Part shown: piece after piece, positions 31,385 to 42,676 of the stretch
How the letters are laid out: each line of letters begins with the position of its first letter
How positions within the stretch are numbered: position 1 is the stretch's first letter
NCBI RefSeq assembly: GCF_003576645.1
Contig: NC_044930.1
Coordinates: forward strand, 10,606,959 to 10,670,958
DNA length: 64,000 bases
Source: Ipomoea triloba
Lineage: Eukaryota; Streptophyta; Magnoliopsida; Solanales; Convolvulaceae
Direction: 5' to 3'
The notes under the pieces: model-generated
Database searches by the model: none
What the model was told of the DNA's origin: nothing
What the model saw: only the letters and a program-made list of their open reading frames with translations
Program-made: the position numbers and the translations under genes

Positions 31385-33590
31385 TACATTATGCTTGCAA
31401 ATGAGTCAAGCTAATCTTGAGCTCGGGTTGGCTCGAGTTCGACTCGAGTGTTTGAACTAAAGCTCGAGTTGAAGATCAACTCGATTAAGATTGTTCACCC
31501 ATTCAAGCTCGAGTTTTACCTATTTAACTTCATGCTACAATTAATTAATAATATAAATTGTTGTATCCATATATAATAAAAACTTGATAAAATTTAAAGT
31601 CCACCGTAGAATATAAAATTTATGTTCTAACGATAAAAACTTTGTTTAAAGTCAAAACTTCAAAAATTCAAAGTTAAAAGTTCGAAGCATTCAAAACAAA
31701 TTCACATCAACTATAAGTCTACAACAATAGTGGTCCTTGACTCCTTAGTTGGTTTTCAAGATAAGCGGTTCAAAACTTCAAATAAAAAAAGATTTGCCCA
31801 AATTGGAAAAAATGCACAATATTAGATATCACAATCAAAATACATAAATCATTTCTCATGTTCAAGAACTCTCTTTCATAGCAACCATAAATGATTCAAA
31901 CATAATAGAATTGAATGACCACACATATGGTAGAAGGCCCAATATCATCTTAACCATCATTGTCTCAAAGCTTAGGGGCAGGGTTCAATATCATCTTAAG
32001 AATCATGTTTAGGAATTCTAGATCAAAATTAATGGTATAATCAAAATTTAACTTACTTTCATGAGTTGGATACCCGAAGATAATTTTTTTGATATGATTT
32101 CTCTCTTTTTTTTTTTTTTGTCAAAAAAAAAAATGTTCTAAAATATAATGCATTCTTTAGCATAAAAGTTTTAGATTTAAAGTTAATTTATTTTTTTGTT
32201 ATCTGTGTATATCTCAAAGCTAATCACCCCCACAAAGTAAAACCTGTACTGCTTCTTGTAACAATGATGTACAATAAGAATTGATTACCCTTCTCCAAAC
32301 ACTAAAAGGGTCATAGTGCTAACATGTATAGCTAAAATATCTGTCGTCATTTTTTACTATATTGGATGTTGCATTCTATTTATCCCCCACTACTACAAAC
32401 AAGAAAAGTCACCACGAATCTCATTCTTCTTAACACGCTCTTTTTCTAGATAGTCTACTAGCTCTAATCTTTTAGGCTATGAAGACTCAAATTCTGCACA
32501 ATATGCATCAAAATCATCCCTAAGTATATGCAGAACTTTGGTGGCTAACTGGCTTCCAAAAATGTTAGAAGAACTTGGACTTTCTGAAATTCATTTGTTC
32601 ATTGATTCAACAACATACACTTCAAAAACAATATTGGTGATCTCTTCACTTTTGAAATAAAGTTTAGGAATACAAAAATCAACTGCTAGCATTTTCTTTG
32701 TTGGATAAAAAACAACACCTATAGGCATCAACAAATTACAATCACCCAAATATTTATCAAACTTTATCTTCGTTCTCCTAACCAAATCTCTAATAAAGGA
32801 ATCATCATCATCTACATGACTATCTAATGATGATTTGGTTTTTTGAACTTCTTGAAGAAACAACTTTGAAGTAGGGTACTTACAACCTGAAACAAATTTG
32901 AAGAAACAAAATTTTGAAATTATTGAAGAAATAAACAAACTTGAAATAACGTGAGTGGCTGTCTAAAAAGCATATAATATTGAGAAAACTTTGGTAATCT
33001 AATCTCAATTATCTTCCCATGGACGACTATTAAATAATGAATCACAATCATGTGGAATCTTAAAACTTTCTTTGAACTTGAGTGCACAACTTAACATCTC
33101 AAAAGTTGAGTTCCATCTAATTTTACAATCACGGATGGATTTTTCATCTTTCAATTGTAATTATTGCACACAATCTACAAATTGTATATGTCTTGATTTT
33201 GACCCATTAACATATTCCACACTATCTCTAACATCACTAATGATGTATCGAATTTATTCTAATCCATCTTGAACACACAAGTTCAAAATGTGTGTGCACA
33301 ACAACAAAAATGAAATAAACGTCCCCCACATACTAAATTTCTTTATCTTTGGAATGTATCCTTCATGTATCGAATAGTATAATCATTACGTACTTAAAGC
33401 GTTATCAACTGTAACTGTTAAAATTTTATTTTCAATGTCCCACTCTTTCATGGACCTAAATATGACATCATAAATCTGAAGACCTCCCCTCGGTGATGAA
33501 ATGTTGGAAGTTAAACTCACTTTTGCAATCTTCAACAAGAATCAATCCCGTGTCCAGTGACAACCATGTACTCAATCTTCTTATAGCAAC
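31385..33590 (-). mobile_element. hAT relic with transposase fragments
   Basis: GAGCTCGGGTTGGCTCGAG-type subterminal repeats near 31415-31510 and decayed minus-strand transposase pieces. No clean ends or duplication found. Confidence 0.55.
32591..33450 (-). pseudogene. Decayed hAT transposase (RNase-H-like part)
   Basis: The minus strand reads MKEWDIENKILTVTVDNALS at about 33390-33450 and SGCKYPTSKLFLQEVQK...DDSFIRDLV...KFDKYLGDCNLLMPIGVV at 32650-32900. Both match conserved hAT blocks (KEW.IE.K...T.DNAS; KFDKYWG.CNLLMAIA.VLDPR). Multiple stops and gaps, so not functional. Confidence 0.75.
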
Positions 33591-33784
33591 CTCACTACTT
33601 GAAGTGTGTGGGTTTTTTTTTTTTTTTTTTTGAAGAGTTGAAGTGTGGGTTTATTGAGTAAGAATTGAATAGTTGAAGACTTAATTAGTAAATTTGATAG
33701 TTAATGACTAATGTGTGAATTATGGCATAGTCGAGGGACCTTTTTGGGTATTTACTCATTAAATAATTATAATTATATTTTAGA

Positions 33785-35391
33785 AGAGTTAATACCATAC
33801 AAGGTCCCTTGAGTATAGTGGTTCTGCTATCTATGGTCCTAAACTGTCAACTCGACCCTCCGTGATCCTCCGAATTTTGAAATCGACCTGCCGTAGTCTT
33901 TCCGTTAAGATTTTCTATCTCAACTGTGAAATGTAAGGGCATAATAGGCTTTTCCCTTATTACCCAGCCAAAACAATTCATTTTGCTCTCAGCTGAAACC
34001 CAACACCATGGTGGTCAAACCTCTGGTTCTCCATGTTAACAATATCATTCTTCGGATTCTGACAAACCACTTCATACCACAACAAATCAACAATCTCTGG
34101 CTCTGCTGCAGTTTCACTATACCTAAGAATGGATTTCCTTTTTTCCCTTTGAAGAATTTTTTTCCTTCTTCTTCAGACAAGGAATTAAAACCACTGTCCT
34201 AACTTCACCGCCACCTCACTCTTTTCCGGCGCCCTGCTCTTCCATTTTGTGAACATGAAGGCCCTCTTCACCAACTTCTCATCTTTCGATCACCTTTTCA
34301 CTCGCAAAGTCCCCAACTTTCGTCAAAATCACCACTCTATCCCTCTTATCCCTCTCCGTCTTCTTGGGCATGTTCTTCTTGAGCCATTGCCATAAAATTT
34401 CAACACAATCACAAGATTTTCAATAAACCAAACCAAAATGGAGGCTGCATATAGACACAAAATTCATCCACCACATCACCCTTATATTGTTCAAGAAACA
34501 TAGAATATTGAGAAAGCCACACAAAAGGAGAATGTTTAAAAGAAAGAACACCAAATGGAGACAGAAATTTCATTTATGTCGAATCAATAAAAGCCAAAAT
34601 CAAAGGAAAAAAGAACAAGAAGAAAAAAAACCCCAAATACCCAATTTAACATATGCAAAATGATTGCTCAAAATCTAACTGTGATGGAATTGAAAAACTT
34701 CCTTGAAGAGTTCATCCGCAGACTGTCCCCGCGGAGACTCCGCCAATTGTGGCGGCGTTTGGTGCTCTCTGCACTAGGTTGCGTCAAACTCTCCCGGCGG
34801 GATTTTCATAAAACAATGCCCTTGGTTTCCTCTAATCGGACCCTGGGAGGGATGATGTTTTGGGTCGGGTTGCGAGAGAGATTGATGGCCTTATCTAAAT
34901 CTAGAGAGATGCGAGAGAGGTTGTTGTTTTCATGTCCAGAAGAGGAAGATGAGAGCGAGAGGCGAGAGGAGTTCAACACGGACTCGTTGTCGGAATCCTT
35001 CAGCAATGGAAAGCTAAACGATTCGTCAATTAATGAGTTCAGTGATTTTGAACAGCGCTAAAGGAAAATTTTCATAGATTTATGGTTGTTATTACTTTGT
35101 GAGGGAGACAACAGCGGCGGGGACGACGTCGTTTTGATATTATCGTCCTTGACTTGAACACCTCGACGTCTTTGCGGAGAAAAGGCATGGTTCCAAACCA
35201 TAAATCTCATTCAACAAAATGTGAAAAATCTTATTTGCCCTCACATTTCACGACTCAAACGGCTAATACTAACGGAAGGACTATGGCAGGTCAAATTTGA
35301 AAAAAGAAGGATGGCGGCGGGTTAATTTAAAAGTTTAGGACCATAGGTAGTGGAACCACTATACTCAAGGGACCTTGGCTGGTATTAACTC
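33785..35391. mobile_element. Mutator-like element, possible Pack-MULE
   Basis: Flanked by TATTTTAGA on both sides (33776-33784 and 35392-35400), a 9-bp duplication typical of the Mutator superfamily. Long inverted ends of roughly 150 bp begin (A)GAGTTAATACCA and include GGTCCCTTGAGTATAGTGGT. There is no transposase; the interior (33985-35060) has gene-like composition. Confidence 0.85.
34008..35061 (+). pseudogene. Gene-like sequence carried in the Mutator-like element
   Basis: Plus-strand pieces: a frame from about 34008 to 34202 starting MVVKPLVLHVNNIILRIL, a short block FTNFSSFDHLFTRKV near 34270, and a 133-codon frame at 34660-35061 that is Arg-rich (RRLSPRRLRQLWRRL) then acidic (CPEEEDESERREEF). 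I do not recognise the family. Captured host-gene fragments are the simplest reading, but no parent is visible in the window. Confidence 0.4.
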
Positions 35392-35604
35392 TATTTTAGA
35401 ATTAGCAAACTTATAAGCTAATATTTGCTTCATTAAAGTATATCTCAAGAAAAATGCAACAACCTCACTCTTAGCCTCTAAAGTCACATTCTTCTATTGT
35501 TAAGCTATCAGATTGTCCAAATGAGCTTTTCCCTCAACAACTGAAGGTAGGAAGTGCACTATCTTAATTATAATATATAAAACTTCTGGATTGAGAGTCA
35601 GTCG

Positions 35605-36335
35605 TTATATCATGGATCATGGTCCAAAAACAACGTCGTTTCTTTAAGTAAAGAAACGGTTGCCACTACATCTTAACGGAATCCGTATTTTTTGTGTGTT
35701 AATTACAAAATGAAACTATAGCGCATCTAAAATGAAACTGTCTGAGATATTGTTTTTATATTATCAAATGAAACTGTAATTGAATTGAAATGAAACTGTA
35801 GTTATGTTGAAATGAAACTGCAGTGTATATAAAATGAAATTGAATAACAGTTTCACATATTTGAGTGCATATTGCCGAATGAAACTGTAGCTATATCAAA
35901 ATGAAACTGTAGTTGTATTGAAATGAAACTGTAGTGTATATAAAATGAGCTGAATAACAGTTTCACATATTTGAGGTATACTATCCAATGAAACTGTAGT
36001 TATATCAAAATGATAATGTAGTTGTGTTGTAATGAAACTATAATGTATGTAAAATGAAACTGAATAATAGTTTCACATATTTGAGTATACAATGTCAAAT
36101 GAAACTATAGTTATATCGAAATGAAACTATAGTAGTGTTGAAATGAAACTATAGTAGTGTTGAAATGAAACTGCAATGTATATAAAATGAAATTGAATAT
36201 GTTATACAAACAGAGACTTTACACGGAATGGCGCGGACGGTTGCCATTTCTTTTCATTAAAAGAAACGACACCGTTTTGGACCATGGTTCACAATGCATT
36301 GTGGACCATGGTCTACTGTATAATTTGCGATTGAG
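35605..36335. mobile_element. Foldback element with ATGAAACTGTAGT minisatellite
   Basis: Inverted outer arms: ATCATGGATCATGGTCCAAA..ACGTCGTTTCTTT at 35612 and its near-complement ending near 36330. The core has about a dozen ATGAAACTGTAGTTAT-type units of about 25-35 bp. The ends share GGACCATGGTCCA with the MITEs in LOX-A introns. Confidence 0.65.
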
Positions 36336-36339
36336 AGTA

Positions 36340-37165
36340 GTGAGATTAGAGTTCAACCTTCAATTCGTAGTTTTCATATATTACTAAATAGTAATTCAGT
36401 GTTAACCTTAAGGCTTGGAGGGAAGAAGAACTCAGGTTACTTCATAGCTGTAGCCATTAAGGAGTAAAACTAACAACAGAATATATTCACGAAATGGTAT
36501 ATGTATAAAAAAAAAAATGGTATTGGATAAATCCACTTCAAGAAATCATCAAGTTGATATTAACTCCAACATAGTAAAACAACACAAATTTGAACTTATC
36601 AATTTGATAATCACAAGAGGCTAATATTATTTTATGGTAAAGAGTTGATATTCCCCAAACAAGATAATTAAAGAAAAAATCATTTTAATTAATATGCGAA
36701 GCAAATATTGTTCACCGAACTATTTGAATTAAGAATGGCTGATGAATCATAATAAAAGAAAGAATATTTGAATAAAGATAGGAATTTCTATCTCATGGAA
36801 ACGACATCATTCCATGAAAGTATGAGACAGCTTCACAAACAAGAAAAGGAAAGACCCAAAAGGGAGACAAATAGTGGAGGAAAGGAATTTTTTTTTTAAA
36901 AAAAAAAAAAAAGGTACAAAAAAGAAAATATGAACAAAACAATAATATCACTTGCAAAGCCTACCCAATCTCAAGCAAACAACATTTCAAAGAAGGATAC
37001 TAGAAGAGTAAAAGATACACCCACCCTGATATATGAGGACCACTCAGTTTGTAAAATTCACCACATCCTATTGCATTTCTGAACACGTGGTGGTGTATTT
37101 ATACATACATAGTGATGTAAAGCTGCATGATCATGCGGGAAGCAATAGCCACATATGAATCAACT
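36340..37165. other. AT-rich stretch, nothing recognised
   Basis: No coding or structural signal beyond poly(A/T) tracts near 36500 and 36890. Confidence 0.5.
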
Positions 37166-37172
37166 TCTATAT

Positions 37173-38068
37173 ATATATAGGGGCGCGCTCAAGTACGAAC
37201 CCTCGCCCAGGAAAGAAATGATGAGAACACTTTACAGCCCGTCCACGTGTTCAGATCAACGAATCAGATGTAACTTTTTAAAAATAACGCGGTGGTATTT
37301 TCGTAAATAACTCAAACTTTGAATCAAGTAATTGTGTTATAAGTGCAAGTAGTTGGTGCACATTTGCAAGTAAAAAGTGCAAATAAAATCACTTACAAGT
37401 GCAAGTAATTTACCTTGTTAACATTTGTGCACCTAATTATAACATTAAGTGCAACTAGTTATAACATTAGGTGCACTTAGTATTGATGCTCAGTATACAT
37501 TTTATTTGCAAATGTAATACATTTTACTTGCACTTGTAATACAATTTACCTGCACTTATGTTCACTATGGCCCTGTTTGGTAAATAATCAACCTATCAGC
37601 CAATTTTGGCTTATTTGACCACTATTAGTTGTTTGACTTGGTTAAAAAATTGTTTGATTAATAAGCTTTTTGTAACTCCAAAATGTTAAAATTCAAAAGG
37701 CTACTCAAAGTAGCATTTTCAATTAGCTTTTTGAGAAAAAGAAATTATACCAAACAGCTATCAGCTAACAGCCAAACAACCAACCCAATCAGCTAATGTT
37801 ATCAACAAATCATACATTCTAACCCAAACAGCTAACCCAATCAGCTAACAGTCATTTACCAAACAGGGCCAATATGAAAGTGTTACTTGCACTTGTAATA
37901 CATTTTACTTGCACTTCAATGTTCATCAAGTATTTACGAAAATGCCACCCTATTTTTTTTTGAATAAGTATTTTCTCATCCGTTAGATCTGGACGCGTGG
38001 ACGGATGACATGCGTTCTCATTTCTTTCTTGGGCGAGTGGTTCGCATAATCACACATGAACGCACTCT

Positions 38069-38070
<2 letters not shown>
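37173..38070. mobile_element. (TA)n-anchored foldback element with AAGTGCAAGTA core
   Basis: The arms are inverted over about 150 bp: left CTCGCCCAGGAAAGAAATGA, right complement of CATTTCTTTCTTGGGCGAG. Both ends also share GTCCACG, ATCAACGAATCAGAT-like and GGTATTTTCGTAAATA blocks. The core holds repeated CACTTGTAATACATTTTACT units. The flanks are (TA)n on the left and (CA)n(TA)n on the right. Interrupted by the element at 37568. Confidence 0.7.
37571..37870. mobile_element. Nested TIR MITE (GGCCCTGTTTGGTAAAT)
   Basis: Ends are perfect inverted copies, GGCCCTGTTTGGTAAAT at the left and ATTTACCAAACAGGGCC at the right (about 37570-37870), with CAGCTAACAGCC-type subterminal repeats. No convincing target duplication, so the superfamily is undecided. 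Confidence 0.7.
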
Positions 38071-38104
<34 letters not shown>

Positions 38105-38108
<4 letters not shown>

Positions 38109-38275
38109 GTCCCCAATCAGGTGACAACCTGCGGACAAATTCAAACCACTAATCTAGTAGATCTAACGGTTCAATAGGGGGAATCAACGATTTGGTCCCT
38201 CAATTGTTGGTGAACTGTCAATGTAGTTCATCAATTCCGTATTCATTTAATTTGCCCTTCTAATTAATTTAATGT
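38105..38275. repeat. Fragment of (TA)n-anchored family
   Basis: Starts (TA)n GTCCCCAATCAGGTGACAAC and shares GCGGACAAATTCAAACCA with the reverse complement of 23320-23360. Confidence 0.5.
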
Positions 38276-38394
38276 TAGTCAAATAACTCCCTCCAGCCAT
38301 GTTCCGTCGAGAAGCCGGTGATAACTCCGATTTAGCATGGGCATTATATTTTTCTCATTTTCAATCTTCATCCCTCTTCTTACTAGTGTTTCAA

Positions 38395-39090
38395 TGCGCA
38401 GTTATAACTTCCCGTACACTTCCCTATTTTCTTGGTTGGACTCCTTCTTGCTTTGACCAATACTATTATTATTATTATAAATAATAATAATAATAATAAC
38501 AATAATAATAATAATAATAGTAAGGTATATTATATTATTCCATCATGAGTCCCCCACTTTCTTAGCCGCAAGTATTTGTCGGCATAAGAAAGTAGAGAAC
38601 AAATACACATAGAACCAAACCGCAAAAAACGATAACACTCGTTCTATGTGTATTTGTTATCCACGGGTCTTTCATCCAAGTGTTATCGTTTTTTGCGGTT
38701 TGGTTCTATGTGTATTTGTTATCCACGGGTCTTTCATCCAAGTGTTATCGTTTTTTGCGGTTTGGTTCTATGTGTATTTGTTATCCACGGGTCTTTCATC
38801 CAAGTGTTATCGTTTTTTGCGGTTTGGTTCTATGTGTATTTGTTATCCACGGGTCTTTCATCCAAGTGTTATCGTTTTTTGCGGTTTGGTTCTATGTGTA
38901 TTTGTTCTCTACTTTCTTATGCCGACAAATACTTGCGGTTAAGAAAGTGGGGGACTCATGATGGAATAATATAATATACCTTACTATTTTTATTATTAAT
39001 ATTATTATTTATAATAATAATAGTATTGGTCAAAGCAAGAAGGAGTCCAACCAAGAAAATAGGGAAATGTACGGGAAGTTATAATTGCGC
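38395..39090. repeat. Long near-perfect hairpin with tandem-repeat loop
   Basis: Left arm about 38395-38640 and right arm about 38868-39090 are inverted copies, including an ATT-rich trinucleotide tract and CATCATGAGTCCCCCACTTT. The loop consists of four 62-bp direct repeats (starting 38641, 38703, 38765, 38827) and a partial fifth. Mismatches in the arms are few and lie mainly in the ATT tract. Confidence 0.92.
38641..38906 (+). repeat. 62-bp tandem repeat, four full copies
   Basis: Unit starts GTTCTATGTGTATTTGTTAT and ends TTTTTTGCGGTTTG. Copies are identical as far as I can read. The unit length is not a multiple of three and the unit has no stop in any forward frame, so all three forward frames are open. 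This is not evidence for a protein. Confidence 0.92.
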
Positions 39091-39099
39091 AAAAAAAGA

Positions 39100-39402
39100 C
39101 CTTATATAAAGGCTTAGTAAGATCAGACAAGGGATCTCAGACTCATCACTCAGACCTAAATAACCTCTCATCTTCTACATATAATCTCAGTATTCTTCTT
39201 CCCCTTTTAGTCCGTGGCCATGGCTGCCTTTGTACCTGCAACAAAATATAATAAAGACTTTCGGCGTGGCTTAGACCAAAAAGGCTTGTGGTTTTTACCG
39301 CTTTGGTTTCCACGTTAAATTTTTGCGTAGTTGTTTATTGATTCTCTGCAATCATTTCTTTATCAATTCTTCTTTTATTTATTGGATTTATTAATTCGGA
39401 CA
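39100..39402 (+). repeat. LTR-like R/U5 segment
   Basis: TATATAAAGG at about 39104, a leader with CTCAGACTCATCACTCAG, then TGGTTTCCACGTTAAATTTTT and GATTCTCTGCAATC, wording typical of plant LTR ends. No primer site follows, so it would be a solo LTR whose U3 includes the hairpin. A 32-codon frame starts at 39220 in good context (GGCCATGGC), but I see no support for it as a gene. Confidence 0.4.
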
Positions 39403-39685
39403 CCTCGGGTTAATTTTTTGAGTTCTACTGACTCGGTTACAATGTAGTATCTGTTCATACACCTCGGCTTAATTAAATCCATCACACCTAAAGAAGGAAT
39501 ACGATGCACCTTAAACACAAGACCTACGCACCTTAAGCACAAAACCCTACGCACCTTCAGTTTGCCCCATATAGAAAATTACCAAATTTTCACCGTGTGT
39601 TTTTTAAAAAAAATTTGGTATTCTTGGAAGTTGATTTAAGTAAGATCAATGACTCAGATTTAACCGCACAACCGCACGGTAACTG

Positions 39686-39690
<5 letters not shown>

Positions 39691-39742
<52 letters not shown>
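39691..39742. repeat. (AT)n microsatellite
   Basis: About 26 AT units next to the SINE remnant. Other notable tracts: 4184-4215, 23391-23421, 27815-27873 (CT then AT), 38071-38108 (CA then TA), 58508-58560 (AT, GT). Confidence 0.95.
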
Positions 39743-39744
<2 letters not shown>

Positions 39745-39746
<2 letters not shown>

Positions 39747-39895
39747 AATATAATGCTACTGACTCTATTACACTGTAGTATCTGTTCATACATAGTTTCT
39801 CAACCAATTGAAGCACAAAGAGCGAATATCGCTTACACTGAGACTCAAACTCATGACCTCCCATATAGGAGAGTCACTACATGCCATATATATAT
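39745..39895 (-). mobile_element. SINE copy, related to 30525
   Basis: The minus strand reads GGGAGGTCATGAGTTTGAGT (B-box region); the tail CTGACTCTATTACA...TCTGTTCATAC matches the complement of the 30525 SINE tail. A separate tail piece sits at 39424-39458. Confidence 0.6.
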
Positions 39896-39899
39896 AGTC

Positions 39900-41560
39900 T
39901 ATAATTAGTTTAAATTCGGACATGGGTTTGGACTAAATTAATGTCAATTAAGACATGAATTTGCGGCTGCATCTAAGGATTAAAGGATAAGTATTATCCT
40001 TAAAAATCAAGATTGAATTTGAAGTTTCAAATTCAAATGTTAACTGACAATTGATATGGTTAAATTTCCATTTACGTGCCTATAAATTGGCATGTTTACA
40101 TGCATGGAAAGACACGACAAACACCGCAAATGTGAGCATCACATATAAGTATTACAATATTTTCATTAGAATTGCATTTTAGAAGTATCACAATTTAAGT
40201 TATAAATATTATAATATTTATCATTATAAATAATTATTTTATCATAAATAGTATCACAATTCACATATAAATATTACAATATCTATTGTAAATAACAATT
40301 TATTTATTCCACATTGATATTCAATTTTCTATAATAAATATTATAATTTCTATCATAAATAATCAGTAATTTTTAGATTTGATCCATCTTACGGATGAAA
40401 ATCTGTGAAGAGTCTTATAAAACTGTAACTTAATTGACTTTTGCATCATCTATGTATATATAATATTGCCCAAAGAAACGTGCGTATAATATGTTTCCGA
40501 TCCGAGAGTGGATTGTGGATATGGTTGGTGCACACGATCCTCGCGCGCACGCCGACTTTTCAGAATTGAATGATTGATCAAAATAAGTTATCAAAGAAAC
40601 GTTACGTGCAGAAGTTAATAAAAAAAACGTGCCGAAATTTAATACTACACATATCCTAAATTGAGTAAATTCCCGATTACCTGTTTATAGAATTACGGAG
40701 CTCACAAGTGAGATCTTGTCCATAAAACTGATGCATATTAGGATATTTCCAACAAAATGTCCAATAAAATCTTGATAAATTCTTAACATTTATTACTATT
40801 AGTAACGAAAAAAGTGTGAAATATGTTCTCTATATCTAGGAAATAGTGCAATTCAACCTTTTCTTTTTCAGCTATACTATTTATTCGACTTAGGAGATTT
40901 ATTTGATTTTTTTTCTAATTAGAATTCTTTTAACAATTAGTGGTTGGTGATTGATAGATTGTGTTAGCAGTTAACCGTTAGTTGTTAGTTGATTATAATA
41001 ATTAGGTTGAAAAGCGAATAGAATTACTTGCTTTGTAGAAAATTTATTGGAAGAGGTTAGTTGATAATATGCATTTTTAAGGATATGAATATATTTTACA
41101 ATAACAATTTATTAATTGTATAATAATTACATTTAAAAGGTAATAAATGTAAAATAATTAATAAATATTCTACTCCCATGAATGCTTGGATGACAGTTAA
41201 GACCGTAGAGTAGATTGTGTGCACTCATGCTTGTTCGCACGTTCTCGATCGTACGATTGCAATATTGGATTGTAGAACAAACAAACATAAATTTGTTTTA
41301 GATTGTCTTCAAGGACTGTTGATTTGGTTAGCCAAAGAAAGATCTAGGCACAAGCATGAAGCATATGATGGAAGCTAATATGTATATAATTGGATGGTAG
41401 CAGGATAAGCATGGGAATGAAAATGACGGAATAAAGACGGTAAATTAAAAGGTAGGGATTGGAATGAGTAATTATTGGTCTGATTCCAACAAACAGAGAA
41501 TTGAGGGTTGTGAAACTTCACTTTCAAGTTCAAACAAGTAAAGATTCACAATAAACCCAA
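39900..41560. other. AT-rich stretch, nothing recognised
   Basis: Only short ATAAATATTATAAT-type repeats at about 40190-40350. No coding frame, tRNA-like box or inverted ends found. Confidence 0.5.
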
Positions 41561-41564
41561 TGAG

Positions 41565-41730
41565 GTAGCTCAAGTGGCAAGTGAGCTCTCTTTGTGGGGA
41601 AGAATTTCGGGAGAACTCGGGTTTGATTCCCACAAGCGATGATTCCCCCTGGGCCAAAATTAATTCTTATTTCTCATCTAAATAGGTTGTCTCAATGTGT
41701 GTGAGATGGTTTTCCAAAAAAAAAACAATA
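41565..41730 (+). mobile_element. SINE with poly(A) tail
   Basis: A-box TAGCTCAAGTGGCAAG and B-box GGGTTTGATTCCC in tRNA-like spacing, ending in A10 near 41715-41725. A related fragment is in LOX-A intron 7. Confidence 0.7.
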
Positions 41731-41882
41731 AATAAGCAAATAAAGGAATAAAGGAATGGAGGAAATAAATATAATAACTCATCTAAATAGGTTGTCTCAA
41801 TGTGTGTGAGATGGTTTTCCAAAAAAAATAGCGGTGAACAATAAATAAGCAAATAAAGGAATGGAGGAAATAAATATAATAA
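41670..41882 (+). repeat. Tandem duplication of SINE tail, period about 111 bp
   Basis: TCATCTAAATAGGTTGTCTC...GGTTTTCCAAAAAAA at 41671 and 41779-41828, followed each time by AATAAATAAGCAAATAAAGG. Confidence 0.8.
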
Positions 41883-41989
41883 ATGAATAGCCTAGGGACT
41901 ACTCTACCATGTAGTGGAATCATAAGAGTAGTTGTGTCTTTGAGCGATGTCCTAAACAGACCAAGGCATGACCTTTTATATTGATGAAA

Positions 41990-42560
41990 GACTAGCTTGG
42001 ACCACCCACGTGTATGGCCGCCCATCTACACGCGACCTAGCCACCCACATGTCTCCATCCCCCCCTATACGTACGTTGGCGCCATGCAAACATGCACACC
42101 CCCACCCCTACATCACACACCACGCACCTGCACCCCTATGTCACGCACACCACACCCTGCTGCCATGCACCACATGCCCATACCCCTACGTCACACACCG
42201 TACCCGTCGCCATACACACAAGTCGCACCCCCTACGTATGTACACGCAAGGTAACGCCACTGTCGTGCACCGCATACACTCAGTCACACGCACGCCCAAC
42301 CCCCATCACCCCAGCCACACTAACCCCCCACTATGCACTACGTACACACCCCGCCCCAACCCCTAGGAGGGGTTGTCAGTCTAGCTTATTTTATTTGCTT
42401 CACCCTTTAGGCCTGACTCACTTTCCTACATCCACATCATGAGTCTCTCACTCTTTTATAATTATTAAGTTATTAATGATTAAAAAAGCATAGGTCCAAA
42501 TAACTTGGATCAAGCCCTAAGCCCTCATCGGCCCCCACCATCTAATACTAAGCCCCCTCT
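41990..42560. repeat. C/A-rich low-complexity stretch
   Basis: Rich in CACCC, CACGCAC and CCCCTA. Overlapping frames here are long only because T-rich stops are missing. Confidence 0.6.
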
Positions 42561-42676
42561 CCTCTCCCCATCTTATAACATTCAGCCAGCCGTTCCAATC
42601 ATCCATAACCCTTAGTCATCGCCAACCGCCTTGCCTCCTTCTCGCCAATCGCCCCAAGTCATGCAACCCCCTTCCA

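Noticed and set aside
38641..38906. CRISPR-like array
   Set aside because: The repeats are directly tandem with no unique spacers, and the genome is a plant.
39220..39315. Short peptide gene starting in GGCCATGGC after a TATA box
   Set aside because: 32 codons only, no family; sits in LTR-like R/U5 sequence where short frames are expected.
41968..42442. Overlapping His/Pro/Thr-rich frames
   Set aside because: C/A-rich composition keeps all frames open; no conserved motif.
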